A DNA stretch of 64,000 nt from DATLGB01 sp038258425. Its GTDB lineage: Bacteria; Actinomycetota; Thermoleophilia; Solirubrobacterales; Solirubrobacteraceae. A program made the position numbers and the translations under genes. The stretch lies in contig JBBSPV010000009.1 in NCBI GenBank assembly GCA_038258425.1, positions 28,502 through 92,501 of the forward strand, in the 5' to 3' direction. Below, piece after piece: positions 39,782 through 48,522 of the stretch; position 1 is the first letter of the stretch, and every line of letters begins with the position of its first letter. A model generated the notes under the pieces. That model saw only the letters and a list, made by a program, of their open reading frames with translations. It ran no database searches and had not been told where the DNA came from.

Positions 39782-41823
39782 GCACCGGATCGCGGCGCGG
39801 CGCTGTCGGCGCGCCGGCGCAGGCGGCGGCCGGCGCCGCGCAGCGGACGCATCGGATCGCCGCTGGGCGGGGGCGCGCCCGGGCGCTCGCTCGGGGTCGG
39901 CTGCGCCTTGCGTCGCGCGCCCGGATCAGGCGGCGCGGTGAGGATGACCCGGCACGGGGCCTTGGTCACGACGTAGCGCGTCGTCTCGCCGATGAACGTC
40001 GAGTGCAGGCCCTCCCGGCCACCGAGGACCATCCCGCCGCGCTGCTGGGTCGGCTCCTCCGCGGGCATGACGATCGCCTCGACCCCGCGGCGCCGGGCCT
40101 CGCGCACGATCGCCTCGCCGGCGCTGCGGGCGCGCACCGTGAACGGGTTGACCGTGACGCCCTCATACTCCTCCCCCACCGCCTTGGCGCGCGCCAGCGC
40201 CCGGCGCGCGTGCTTGAGGTCGGCCTCCGGCAGCCGGCCATCCAGCGGCAGGGCGACGGGGACGATGGTCACCCACACGGCCTCGATCTGCGCGCCGGCC
40301 TCGTCGTCGTCCTCCTCCGCGGCGAGCCGCCCGGCGGTCTGCATGATGTCGTCGTCGAGCGGGATGCCGAGGACGGGCACGAGGATCGAGCCGTACTCGG
40401 CCTCCGGCCCCTCGCGCCGCGTGAGGCTCAGCTCGGGGACCGTCAGGCGCCGGGTGAGCGGCTTGTCCGAGCCGCGGCGATAGCTGACGTAGAGCGCGAT
40501 GCCGAGGAGCATCCAGAGCGGGCCGACGATCCGCGCCGAGTCGTGCAGGGCCAGGACGGAGACGAAGGCCAGCGCGCAGAGGAGCAGCCCGAGCACCGCC
40601 GGGAGCGGGTAGGCGACGCCGCGGACGCGCACGTCGAGCGGGATCCGGAACGGCCGGTCGCGGTCGGGCTCGCGCCGGCGCAAGGTGAGCACGGAGGCGT
40701 GGACGAGCGTGAAGGCGAGCGTGGCGCCGAACGCATAGATCGCGGCGAGGAACTCGAGGTCCTCGGGGATCACGAGCGCCACGGCGAGCACGGCGCCGAT
40801 CACGATGAGCACCCACGGCGTGCGGTAGCGCGGGTGCAGCCGGCCGACCGCCGAGGGGATCTGCCGGTTGACGGCGAGGCTGTAGCCGAGCCGGGAGAGC
40901 CCGAGCATCGCCGCCGTGCAGGCCGAGAAGAGCACGAGCGTCGCCGAGATCGCCACGATCGGGCGCAGCACCTCGCGCACCGTGGCCTGGTCGATGGCGT
41001 CCACGACGCCGACGAGCGGCGCGTCGAGGTGGTCGGCGGGGCCGTTGGGCACCGCGGCGACGCTCGAGACGACGAGGGCCAGGCCGAGGTAGGCGACGAG
41101 CAGCGAGACGGCGCGGACCCCGAGCAGCCGCCGCAGGCCGCTGCGGGACACGCGGATCTGGCCCGCGAAGCCCGACGACGCGTCCAGCGCCGTGAAGGCG
41201 ACGGCGGCCAGCGGGAACGCGAACACGAGGTCGGAGAGCCCGACGTCGCCCGCCACCTCGCGTGGCGAGGCGAGCACGGCCGGGTCGAAGAGCACGATCG
41301 CCCCGACGACGAGCAACAGCACCTGGACGCCGAGATCGGCCAGGGCGAAGAAGAAGAAGCGCTGGAAGCGGCCGGGATCGATGCCGCGCAGGTTGGTCAG
41401 GGCGACCCCGACGATCACGGCCACGGCGGCGAGCACGCCGCTGGCGCCGGTCGACAGCGGCTCCCAGAACACGGCGAGGTAGCTCGTGGCCGCGAACGCC
41501 GTGAGGGCGATGAGGATGAGGTAGTCGAGCAGGATCGCCCACCCCGCCACGAAGCTCCAGACCTCGTTGTAGGCGTACCGCGCGAGCACCGTGGCGCCGC
41601 CGCGCTCCTGGTGCAGCGAGGCGCCCTCCACGTAGGACATCGCGGTGAGCAGGAACAGCAGCGCGGCGACGAGGTAGACCGCCCAGGTCAGACCGCCCGC
41701 CCGCTGGGCCACGAGCCCGGCCGAGAAGTAGAAGCCCGCGGCCACGAAGGCCTGGACGAGCCCCCAGAGGACCGGTGAGCCGAAACCGCGCTTGAACTCG
41801 GCCTGCCGGTCGCGGTCGGGCAT
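39778..41823 (-). CDS. APC-superfamily permease with C-terminal Usp domain (2)
   Basis: A 681-aa protein. The first 450 residues hold about 12 membrane helices of the amino acid-polyamine-organocation superfamily (GFGSPVLWGLVQAFVAAGFY at helix 1). From about residue 480 a universal stress protein domain follows (SILVPVLGIPLDDDIMQTA, later GLHSTFIGETTRYVVTKAPC). The last 50 residues are basic and Pro-rich. Usp domains bind ATP or AMP, so transport may respond to adenylate levels. It forms a pair with the 41987-43951 permease, separated by the 55-aa membrane peptide; starts and stops overlap. Substrate may be amino acids or, by analogy with KimA, K+. Confidence 0.83.
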   Translation of the reverse strand: MPDRDRQAEFKRGFGSPVLWGLVQAFVAAGFYFSAGLVAQRAGGLTWAVYLVAALLFLLTAMSYVEGASLHQERGGATVLARYAYNEVWSFVAGWAILLDYLILIALTAFAATSYLAVFWEPLSTGASGVLAAVAVIVGVALTNLRGIDPGRFQRFFFFALADLGVQVLLLVVGAIVLFDPAVLASPREVAGDVGLSDLVFAFPLAAVAFTALDASSGFAGQIRVSRSGLRRLLGVRAVSLLVAYLGLALVVSSVAAVPNGPADHLDAPLVGVVDAIDQATVREVLRPIVAISATLVLFSACTAAMLGLSRLGYSLAVNRQIPSAVGRLHPRYRTPWVLIVIGAVLAVALVIPEDLEFLAAIYAFGATLAFTLVHASVLTLRRREPDRDRPFRIPLDVRVRGVAYPLPAVLGLLLCALAFVSVLALHDSARIVGPLWMLLGIALYVSYRRGSDKPLTRRLTVPELSLTRREGPEAEYGSILVPVLGIPLDDDIMQTAGRLAAEEDDDEAGAQIEAVWVTIVPVALPLDGRLPEADLKHARRALARAKAVGEEYEGVTVNPFTVRARSAGEAIVREARRRGVEAIVMPAEEPTQQRGGMVLGGREGLHSTFIGETTRYVVTKAPCRVILTAPPDPGARRKAQPTPSERPGAPPPSGDPMRPLRGAGRRLRRRADSAAPRSGA

Positions 41824-41990
41824 CAGTCCCGCCGCTCGGCGTAGAGCCGCAGGCCGCCGGCCGCGGTGAACAGCGCCCCGACGAGCAATCCCGTCGCCGT
41901 CGGCCCGCCGCCGAGGAGCAGCGTGCGCACGATGATGGCCACGCCGAGCACGAGCATGAGCGCGGGCAGCACGCCCTCGCGCACGCTCAC
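41823..41990 (-). CDS. 55-aa membrane peptide between two permeases
   Basis: A very short gene fixed by its junctions: GTG 41990 overlaps the stop of the first permease (GTGA), and its TGA shares one base with the ATG of the second (TGATG). The product starts MSVREGVLPALMLVLGVAII, continues with a Gly/Thr/Leu second helix and ends with the basic tail RLYAERRD. Two helices with both ends inside are expected. Small peptides like this often help assemble or tune a transporter; that role is inference from position only. Confidence 0.65.
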   Translation of the reverse strand: MSVREGVLPALMLVLGVAIIVRTLLLGGGPTATGLLVGALFTAAGGLRLYAERRD

Positions 41991-43951
41991 GTGGCGACCT
42001 CGGCCCGGATCGCCGCCTGCACGGCGCCCCGCGCCCTGGCGCTGTCGGGGCTCGTCTCGATGACGACCCGGCAGGGCCGGTCGGCGAGCACCGTCTCGAG
42101 CGTCTTGCCGAACAGCGAGGCGCCCGCGACCCGGCGCGGGAGGCCGACGACGATCGCCGTGGCGCGCATGTCCTCGGCCTCCTCGATGATCCGGCGGCCC
42201 GCCTGGCCGGCGCGCACCTTCTCCCAGTGGCCCGTGACCCGCCGGCCGCCCTGCACGCGCGCCTGCTCGACGATCGAGTCGGCGGCGGCCTCCGCCTCGG
42301 CCAGCGGCGTCTCCAGGGCGAGCGCGTAGGGCACGGGGATGTTGACGAGCACGTGGATGCCGTGGCGGCGGCGCACGGCGAGCTTCGTCGCCGTGGCCAG
42401 CAGCCGCTCGTCGAAGCCGTCCTCGGTGTTGAAGGCGATCAGGACGGAGTCGTACTCCGCCTCGTGGTCGACGACGGCCTGTGGGATGGCCACCCGGTGG
42501 GTGCTGCGCAGGTCGAGTCCCTGACGGCGGCGGAAGAGCACGTAGACCACGACCCCGAACGCCAACCAGCCGAGGCCGGCCACCGCCACGACGGGCGTGA
42601 GGATGCAGATGACGACGAACGCGAGGCCCGTGAAGGCGCCCCCGACCAGCGCGAACAACGGGGCGTCGTAGCCGCGGATGCGAACGTTGCCCGGGCCCCG
42701 ATACGGCCGTGGGTGCCCAGGCTGCGTGGCGCGCAGCCGGGCCACGGAGACGTGCGCGATGGTGAACGACAGCAGGGCCCCGAAGGAGTAGATGCTCCCG
42801 AGGAAGGCGGCCTGACCGGGCAGGAGAGCCAGGATGGCGAGCGCGCCGAAGACGAGGATGCCGATCCACGGCGTCTGGTACTTCGGATGCAGCCGTCGCA
42901 GTGCGTCGGGCATCTGGCGATGGACGCCCATCGAGTACACGAGCCGCGACACGCCGATCAGCCCGGCGTTCGTGGCCAAGAAGAGGATCGTGGCCGCCAG
43001 GAGGCCGACGTAGATCGTCCCGACCTGCTGCAGCGGACCGAGGTCCAGGCTCTTGACCAGCCCGAGGATGGGATCGCCGGCGTAGCCGCCCTGCTCCTCG
43101 GTGAGGCCGAGCAGGGTGTACTGCGCGCCGACGTCCACGGCTCCCGAGCGCACCACCGCGTCGCCGGACTGTGCCGTCTTGACCGGCAGGGCGCTCAACG
43201 CCACGGCCGGCAGCGTGAAGTAGATCGCGAACACCGCCAGCCGTACCCGGCTGATCGAGGCGGGGATCGTGACGCTCTCGTCCTTGGCCTCCTCGGCCAT
43301 GTTGGAGATCGTCTCGATGCCCGTGTAGGCGAGCATGCCGATCGGGATCGCCAGCGCGAACTGACTCCAGGTCGGCGCGACGCCGAGGTCGACGTTGCCG
43401 ACGAGCGTGTCCGGCGAGAGGACGATGAAGATGCCGAGGACGACCAGCAGCAGCTGCGTCGCGAAGTCCACGACCGCCAACAGGACGTTGACGCCGGTGG
43501 ACTCCTTGGCGCCGAAGACGTTGATGGTCATCAGCACGGCGATCACCAACGCGCCACCGATGATGTCGCCAGGCGAGTGGCGAAGCGCGTCCCAGAAGAG
43601 CCCACCGACGTAGTGGGGCACGAAGAAGGCCGAGATCGAGACCGTGATCGTGTAGGTCAGCATCCCGGACCAGGCGGCGAAGAACGAGGCGAACTCGTTG
43701 AAGGCGCGCCGGGCGAAGGACGAGGAGCCGCCGGCCTCGGGGTACATCGCCGTGGCCTCCGCGTAGGAGGCGGCCGTGCAGAAGAAGAAGAAGCCCGTGA
43801 TCACGAAGATCACCGGCGTGAGGCCGAGCGCGTAGGACGCGACGAGCCCGAGCGCGTAGTAGATCGAGGAGCCGACGTTGCCGTAGGCCGTGGCGAACAG
43901 GGCGTTGGTCCCCAGGACCCGCTGGAGCCCGTGCAGTCGGCGTTCGGCCAT
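41987..43951 (-). CDS. APC-superfamily permease with C-terminal Usp domain (1)
   Basis: A 654-aa protein with about 12 membrane helices, starting with TAYGNVGSSIYYALGLVASY, the unwound first-helix region of APC carriers. GIETISNMAEEAKD near residue 230 is the helix-6 region. From about residue 500 a cytosolic Usp-like domain follows (DSVLIAFNTEDGFDERLLAT to DRPCRVVIETSPD). ATG 43951 has a GGAAAG ribosome site and a TACACT box upstream. It is the first gene of the six-gene operon. It is related to, but clearly diverged from, the second permease of the operon, so the two may work as different carriers or as a heteromer. Confidence 0.85.
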   Translation of the reverse strand: MAERRLHGLQRVLGTNALFATAYGNVGSSIYYALGLVASYALGLTPVIFVITGFFFFCTAASYAEATAMYPEAGGSSSFARRAFNEFASFFAAWSGMLTYTITVSISAFFVPHYVGGLFWDALRHSPGDIIGGALVIAVLMTINVFGAKESTGVNVLLAVVDFATQLLLVVLGIFIVLSPDTLVGNVDLGVAPTWSQFALAIPIGMLAYTGIETISNMAEEAKDESVTIPASISRVRLAVFAIYFTLPAVALSALPVKTAQSGDAVVRSGAVDVGAQYTLLGLTEEQGGYAGDPILGLVKSLDLGPLQQVGTIYVGLLAATILFLATNAGLIGVSRLVYSMGVHRQMPDALRRLHPKYQTPWIGILVFGALAILALLPGQAAFLGSIYSFGALLSFTIAHVSVARLRATQPGHPRPYRGPGNVRIRGYDAPLFALVGGAFTGLAFVVICILTPVVAVAGLGWLAFGVVVYVLFRRRQGLDLRSTHRVAIPQAVVDHEAEYDSVLIAFNTEDGFDERLLATATKLAVRRRHGIHVLVNIPVPYALALETPLAEAEAAADSIVEQARVQGGRRVTGHWEKVRAGQAGRRIIEEAEDMRATAIVVGLPRRVAGASLFGKTLETVLADRPCRVVIETSPDSARARGAVQAAIRAEVAT

Positions 43952-43964
43952 CTTTCCGTGGGCG

Positions 43965-43970
43965 AGTGTA
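43965..43970 (-). promoter_or_regulatory. -10 box TACACT for the permease/TrkA operon
   Basis: On the minus strand TACACT ends 13 nt before ATG 43951, with GGAAAG in between as ribosome site. The surrounding GTACACTCGC is shared with the box before 33127. Confidence 0.45.
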
Positions 43971-44008
43971 CGTCGCCGCCCGCCCACCGGCGCTGCGAGA
44001 CTGCGCCG

Positions 44009-45148
44009 GTGCGCCTGGCCGTCTACGAGGACTCGATCTACCGCCGCGACGGCGAGACGCTGAGCGCCGAGCAGGCCTTTGCGCTGTTCCTGTGGGGCCT
44101 CGCCGCGGAGGTCGACCGCCTCGTCGTGCTCGGCCGGCTCGACCCGTCCCCGGGACGCACCCACCACGTCGTCGTGCCCGGGCCGCGGGCCGCGTTCGTC
44201 CCCCTGCCCTTCTACCCGTCGCTGCTCGACGCTCCGGCGGTCGTCCGAGCCCTGCCGGGCACCGTGCGCCGACTCTGGCGGGTGCTAGGGGACGTCGACG
44301 CCCTGTGGGTCAACGGGCCGGGCCCGATGTCGATCGTCGCCGCGCTGCTCGGCCTGGCGCGCCGCCGCCGCGTCGTGCTGGGCGTCCGCCAGGCGACCGT
44401 GGAGTATGCGCGCCGGCGCCACCCGGGCCGCCGCGCCGTCCTGCTGGCCTTCAGCCTCATGGAGCTCGTCTGGCGCGCCCTCGCGCGCGTCACGCCGGTG
44501 ACGCTCGTCGGCCCGGAGCTCTACCGCAGCTACGCCGCAGCGCCCCGCCGCCATGCGTTGAGCGTGTCGCTGATCTCGCAGGCCGACGTCCTCGTCGAGG
44601 CCGCCGTGGCCCCGCGCGACGACGGCGCCCCGCTCGAGCTGCTGAGCGTCGGGCGCCTGGACGCGGAGAAGAACCCGCTGCTGCTGGCCGACGTGCTGGC
44701 CGACCTCGGGCCCGGGTACCGGCTGCGGGTCGTGGGCGAGGGCCCGCTCGCCGGCGAGCTCGAGGCCCGGCTCGCCCGCCTCGGCGTGGCCGGCCGGGCC
44801 GAGCTCGTCGGCTACGTGCCGGTGGCCGCCGGGCTCTTCGAGCTCTACCGCCGGGCGCAGCTGCTCGTGCACGTGTCCTGGACGGAGGGCCTCCCGCAGG
44901 TCCTCCTCGAGGCCTTCGCCGCCCGCCTGCCGGTCGTCGCCACGGACGTCGGCGGGGTGGCGGGCGTCGCCGAGGGGGCCGCGCTGCTCGTGCCGCCGGG
45001 GGACGCCGCCGCACTCGCCGCGGCCGTGCGGCGGCTCGCCGAGGACGCGCCGCTGCGCGAGCGGCTGGTCGCGGAGGGCGTACGCCGGGTGCTGGACCGC
45101 ACGGCGGAGGCCGAGCGCGGGCGGCTGCTGGCCTTCATCCGGGGTTAG
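44009..45148 (+). CDS. Family-4 glycosyltransferase (GT-B)
   Basis: A 379-aa cytosolic glycosyltransferase of the GT4/RfaB type. The C-terminal half shows LLSVGRLDAEKNPLLLADVL near residue 212, VGEGPLAGELEARL near 245, and the nucleotide-sugar site WTEGLPQVLLEAFAARLPVVATDVGG near 290-316, where the E-x7-E pair binds the sugar donor. It would add a hexose to a lipid-linked glycan. GTG 44009 starts at the first strand; the long open frame upstream is shadow of the permease. It is the only plus-strand gene on this side of the exopolysaccharide locus until 58085 and overlaps the convergent GT14 gene by 14 bp. Confidence 0.87.
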   Translation: MRLAVYEDSIYRRDGETLSAEQAFALFLWGLAAEVDRLVVLGRLDPSPGRTHHVVVPGPRAAFVPLPFYPSLLDAPAVVRALPGTVRRLWRVLGDVDALWVNGPGPMSIVAALLGLARRRRVVLGVRQATVEYARRRHPGRRAVLLAFSLMELVWRALARVTPVTLVGPELYRSYAAAPRRHALSVSLISQADVLVEAAVAPRDDGAPLELLSVGRLDAEKNPLLLADVLADLGPGYRLRVVGEGPLAGELEARLARLGVAGRAELVGYVPVAAGLFELYRRAQLLVHVSWTEGLPQVLLEAFAARLPVVATDVGGVAGVAEGAALLVPPGDAAALAAAVRRLAEDAPLRERLVAEGVRRVLDRTAEAERGRLLAFIRG

Positions 45149-46118
45149 CGGCCCGCGCGTCGAGGGCGGCGAGCAGCTCGCCGCTGGCCGTCGAGTCGAC
45201 CTTGCGGGCGAAGCAGCGCCCGGAGGCCAGGACGGCCTCGAGGTCACCCGCGCCGAGGACCTCGGGATGGGCGCCGCCGGCCGCCTCGGCCATGCGGACG
45301 TAGGTCGGCGAGTGCGGGTGCACGGTCAGGGTCGGGTCGGCGAGCACGAGCGACGTGAAGAACGCCTCGTCCGGGATCAGGGAGCGCCGGAAGTGGGCGA
45401 CGTAGCCCGGCTGGCGCTCGACCGCCTCGCCGACGGCGGCCAGGCCGCGGCGCGAGAGCGCGAGCCACTGCGAGCCGAGCCGGCAGCGCAGCTCGCCGTG
45501 GAAGGGATGGCAGCGGCGGCGGAAGCCGACGTGGGTGCCCGCTCCCCGCGGCAGGGTCCAGACGAAGACCAGGCCCTGGGCGAGCGACAGCCGGTGCTGG
45601 GCGCCGAGCGCCAGGCGCCGCAGCCCGGGTGGCAGCCGCGCCGTGTCGAGCCGGTGCGGAAGCCCGAACCAGCGGTAGAAGTAGCGCGCGTGGGCATAGG
45701 CGTCCGCCCGCCGGCCGTCCGGCCGCACGACCCGCCCGGGCTCGAGGTGGGCGTCACCGCCCTCGCGCCGTAGCCGGTCCCGGATCGACGCCCCGTTCGC
45801 CGTCGGGTAGTCCTGGCCCGAGAGCAGGACGACCCAGTCCGGGTCAAGGCGCTCGCGGCTGAAGCGCAGGGCGGCGAGCGTGGCTTCCACGAGCCCGAAG
45901 CCGCCCCATCCGCCCCGGCGGGGTCGCCGGGCGACGTGCAGGCGCGGGCCGCGGGCCTCCGACGACCACGTGGGCACGGGGGCACGTGCGTCGTGGTCGA
46001 CCACGACGTGGCAGTCCGGGTCGTCGCCGAGGAGCCGCGTCACGAGGCGGTCGAGCTGCGCCGGGTCGGTGTGGGCGAGCACGACGTAGACGACGCGCCC
46101 GCCTGGGGGCGGCGTCAT
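45135..46118 (-). CDS. Beta-1,6-GlcNAc-transferase-like (GT14) protein
   Basis: A 327-aa protein of the core-2/I-branching enzyme family. The opening VVYVVLAHTDPAQLDRLV, the acceptor block DWVVLLSGQDYPTANG near 115, GSQWLALSRRGL near 225 and the metal-independent acidic site RSLIPDEAFFTSLVL near 255 match bacterial GT14 enzymes. The reaction would transfer a sugar, often GlcNAc or xylose, as a branch. ATG 46118 overlaps the stop of the next upstream GT2 gene (ATGA). It is the last gene of the minus-strand exopolysaccharide operon. Confidence 0.82.
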   Translation of the reverse strand: MTPPPGGRVVYVVLAHTDPAQLDRLVTRLLGDDPDCHVVVDHDARAPVPTWSSEARGPRLHVARRPRRGGWGGFGLVEATLAALRFSRERLDPDWVVLLSGQDYPTANGASIRDRLRREGGDAHLEPGRVVRPDGRRADAYAHARYFYRWFGLPHRLDTARLPPGLRRLALGAQHRLSLAQGLVFVWTLPRGAGTHVGFRRRCHPFHGELRCRLGSQWLALSRRGLAAVGEAVERQPGYVAHFRRSLIPDEAFFTSLVLADPTLTVHPHSPTYVRMAEAAGGAHPEVLGAGDLEAVLASGRCFARKVDSTASGELLAALDARAANPG

Positions 46119-47050
46119 CGTCCGCCCCCGCGCCGCAGCTCCGGGAACGCCTCCACCGCCGGGCGCGGCGCCCGCAGCCGGTAGCTGCGCACGGGACGGG
46201 TGCTGCGGATGGCCGCGCGCAGCAGCCGGCGCCCCGGCGTGCTCGCGACGGCGCTGCCGCGCAGGTCGCGCTCGGCGCTCGCGATCGCCGCCTCGAGGGC
46301 GGCCGCCGGGCCCGGGTCGAGCCGGCAGGCGCCCTGCACGCCGCGCAGCGCGGCGAGCGACCCGGCGTGCATCCGCGCCGCGTCCGCGGTCATCTGCCCG
46401 GCCCGGCGCCGGTAGACCGCCAGCGGGTCCCGTGTCTGGGCGATCCGCCACCCCGCGGCGACGATCCGCAGCCAGAGGTTCCAGTCCTCCGCGGCCCGCA
46501 GGGTCTCGTCGAAGCCGCCGAGCCGCTCGGCGAGCGCCCGCGGGACCGTGGCGGCGCCGTAGACGAAGTTCGTGCGCAGCAGCGCGCGGAAGCACGGCTC
46601 GCCCGCCTCGGGGATGACCCGCGGGCGGTACGGGGCCATGGCGGTGCCCCGGCCGAAGCGCCCGGAGCCCTCGTACCACTCCCAGGCGTCGCCGAAGGCC
46701 AGGCCGACGCGGGGCGCGGACGCCAGCAGCGCCCGCATGCGGCCGAGGTACGGCGGCAGGAGCCAGTCGTCGGCGTCCAGGAGGGCGATCCAGCGCCCAC
46801 GGGCCACCGCGATGGCCGCGTTGCGGGCCGCCGGCAGGCCGGCGTTGGGCTGGTGCACGACCCGCCAGCCGCGCGCCGCGCACAGCTCGTCGGCGAGCGC
46901 CGGCGTGGCGTCCGTGGAGCCGTCGTCGACCACCACGACCTCGAAGTCGCGGTCCAGCTGGGCGTCGAGGGATCCGAGCGCGGCCGGCAGCGTCGCCTCC
47001 GCGTTGTAGGCGGGGACGACGACGGTGAAGGCCGGGTCGCGGCCGCTCAC
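46115..47050 (-). CDS. Family-2 glycosyltransferase
   Basis: A 311-aa GT-A enzyme. FTVVVPAYNAEATLPAALGS begins the fold, VVVDDGSTDATP near 39-50 binds the nucleotide, and WIALLDADDWLLP near 87-99 carries the DxD metal site. RAAEDWNLWLRI near 200 is the catalytic-base region. The last 70 residues are an Arg/Ala-rich tail. GTG 47050 overlaps the stop of the flippase gene by 4 bp, and its stop overlaps the GT14 start by 4 bp, so this is one transcript. Confidence 0.87.
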   Translation of the reverse strand: MSGRDPAFTVVVPAYNAEATLPAALGSLDAQLDRDFEVVVVDDGSTDATPALADELCAARGWRVVHQPNAGLPAARNAAIAVARGRWIALLDADDWLLPPYLGRMRALLASAPRVGLAFGDAWEWYEGSGRFGRGTAMAPYRPRVIPEAGEPCFRALLRTNFVYGAATVPRALAERLGGFDETLRAAEDWNLWLRIVAAGWRIAQTRDPLAVYRRRAGQMTADAARMHAGSLAALRGVQGACRLDPGPAAALEAAIASAERDLRGSAVASTPGRRLLRAAIRSTRPVRSYRLRAPRPAVEAFPELRRGGGR

Positions 47051-48522
47051 GCCGCCGCCTGCCGGCGCCGGCGCAGCACGCCGAGGATGTCCGCGAGCCG
47101 GCGGCTGTCGGCGGGGGACACCCAGCGCAGCGTCAGGGCGAACACCGCCGCGAGCGCCACCCCCTCGACGAGCGCGGCTGCCCCGGCACCGGCCCGGCTC
47201 GTCTCCCCGGCGAACACCGTGGCGTCGAGGGCCAGCGCCGCGAGCAGGCCGGCCAGGGCGGCGGCCAGGCTTCCGGCGCAGCCGCGCAGCAGCGTCCCCA
47301 GCGGCACGCCGACGACCGCGCCCGAGCGCGAGAGCCCGTAGAGGCCGGAGAGCATGGCCGACAGCGACAGCGCCGCCGCGACCCCGGCCTCGCCGGCCCA
47401 GAGCATGGACGGCATGGCGACGAGGTTGACAGCCAGCGACACGAGGTGCATGCGGGTGACGTAACGGGGCACGTGAGCTGCCTTGAACGCCTCGCTGGCC
47501 AGCGACGCCCACGTGAAGCCGATGCCGATCAGGGCCATGCACTTGATGACGTCGCCGGCGCCGGACCACCGGGGCCCGAACGCCGCCAGCGCGAGCTGGT
47601 CGCCGGTCGGGATCAGCAGCAGGCTGATCGGGAAGGCGACGAGGCCGATGGTCCGGACGCTCTCGACGTAGGAGCTGCGGAAGCGCTCGGGCTCCTCGGC
47701 GACCCGGGCGAAGGCCGGGAAGAGCACGTAGGCCGCGATGCTGATGAAGCCGGCCGCCGGCTGCCCGGCGATCCGCTGGCCGTAGGTGTACTGGCCCAGC
47801 GCCCCGGCGCCGCCGAAGCGCCCGAGCAGGATCAGGTCGACGCGGTCGGTCACCGTGCGCACGACCTCCGACGCCACGATGTGGCGCCCGAAGCCGGCCA
47901 TCCGGCGCCACACCGCGAAGGACACCCGCCGCCGGCGCGGCAGCCAGCGGGCGAACATCCAGCCGGCGACGAGCTGCACGAGGAAGGTCGCGTAGGTGCC
48001 GATCATCAGCCCCCACGCCCCGAAGCCGTCCGCGCAGGCGACGATGGCCGCGACGGAGAAGGCCAGCGCCCCGAGCGGATCGATGACGACTCGCCGGGCG
48101 AAGGAGAAGCGCCGCTGCAGGAGCGCCTCCGGCACGACGAGCAGCGCGCGCAGCAGCAGCAGCCCGGAGGCGACGGCCGCGAGCTCCCCGACCTCACGGG
48201 AGTCGAAGAAGGAGCCGATCAGCGGGGCGGCCGCCAGGGCGAGCACGGTGAGCAGCAGCCCCGCGAGCAGCGTCGCCACGAAGGCCGTGCTGGCCGCCTC
48301 CTCCACGTCGCCGCGCCAGGCGATGAGCGCCGCGAGCATGCCCGACTCGGCGAAGAGCACCGCGATGCCGATGAGGATGGTGCCCGAGGCGAAGCGCCCG
48401 ACCTCGGCGGGAGCGAGGAAGTTCGCCACCCCGACGTAGCCGGCGAAGGTGATGATCCGCGCCAGGAGGAAGCCGCCGGCGGCCAGACCGGCGCCGCGGA
48501 TCAGCCGGTCACGCAGTCCCAT
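47047..48522 (-). CDS. Wzx-type polysaccharide flippase
   Basis: A 491-aa membrane protein with about 14 helices, of the polysaccharide transporter/MOP superfamily. Typical features are RIITFAGYVGVANFLAPAEVGRFA at the N-terminus, FGRHIVASEVVRTVTDRVDLILLG near residue 215, and ALGQYTYGQRIAGQP near 245. It would flip the lipid-linked repeat unit across the membrane for polymerisation by one of the two O-antigen-ligase-like proteins. ATG 48522 begins with the basic MGLRDRLIRG typical of the family. It overlaps the upstream glycosyltransferase stop by 14 bp. Confidence 0.87.
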   Translation of the reverse strand: MGLRDRLIRGAGLAAGGFLLARIITFAGYVGVANFLAPAEVGRFASGTILIGIAVLFAESGMLAALIAWRGDVEEAASTAFVATLLAGLLLTVLALAAAPLIGSFFDSREVGELAAVASGLLLLRALLVVPEALLQRRFSFARRVVIDPLGALAFSVAAIVACADGFGAWGLMIGTYATFLVQLVAGWMFARWLPRRRRVSFAVWRRMAGFGRHIVASEVVRTVTDRVDLILLGRFGGAGALGQYTYGQRIAGQPAAGFISIAAYVLFPAFARVAEEPERFRSSYVESVRTIGLVAFPISLLLIPTGDQLALAAFGPRWSGAGDVIKCMALIGIGFTWASLASEAFKAAHVPRYVTRMHLVSLAVNLVAMPSMLWAGEAGVAAALSLSAMLSGLYGLSRSGAVVGVPLGTLLRGCAGSLAAALAGLLAALALDATVFAGETSRAGAGAAALVEGVALAAVFALTLRWVSPADSRRLADILGVLRRRRQAAA

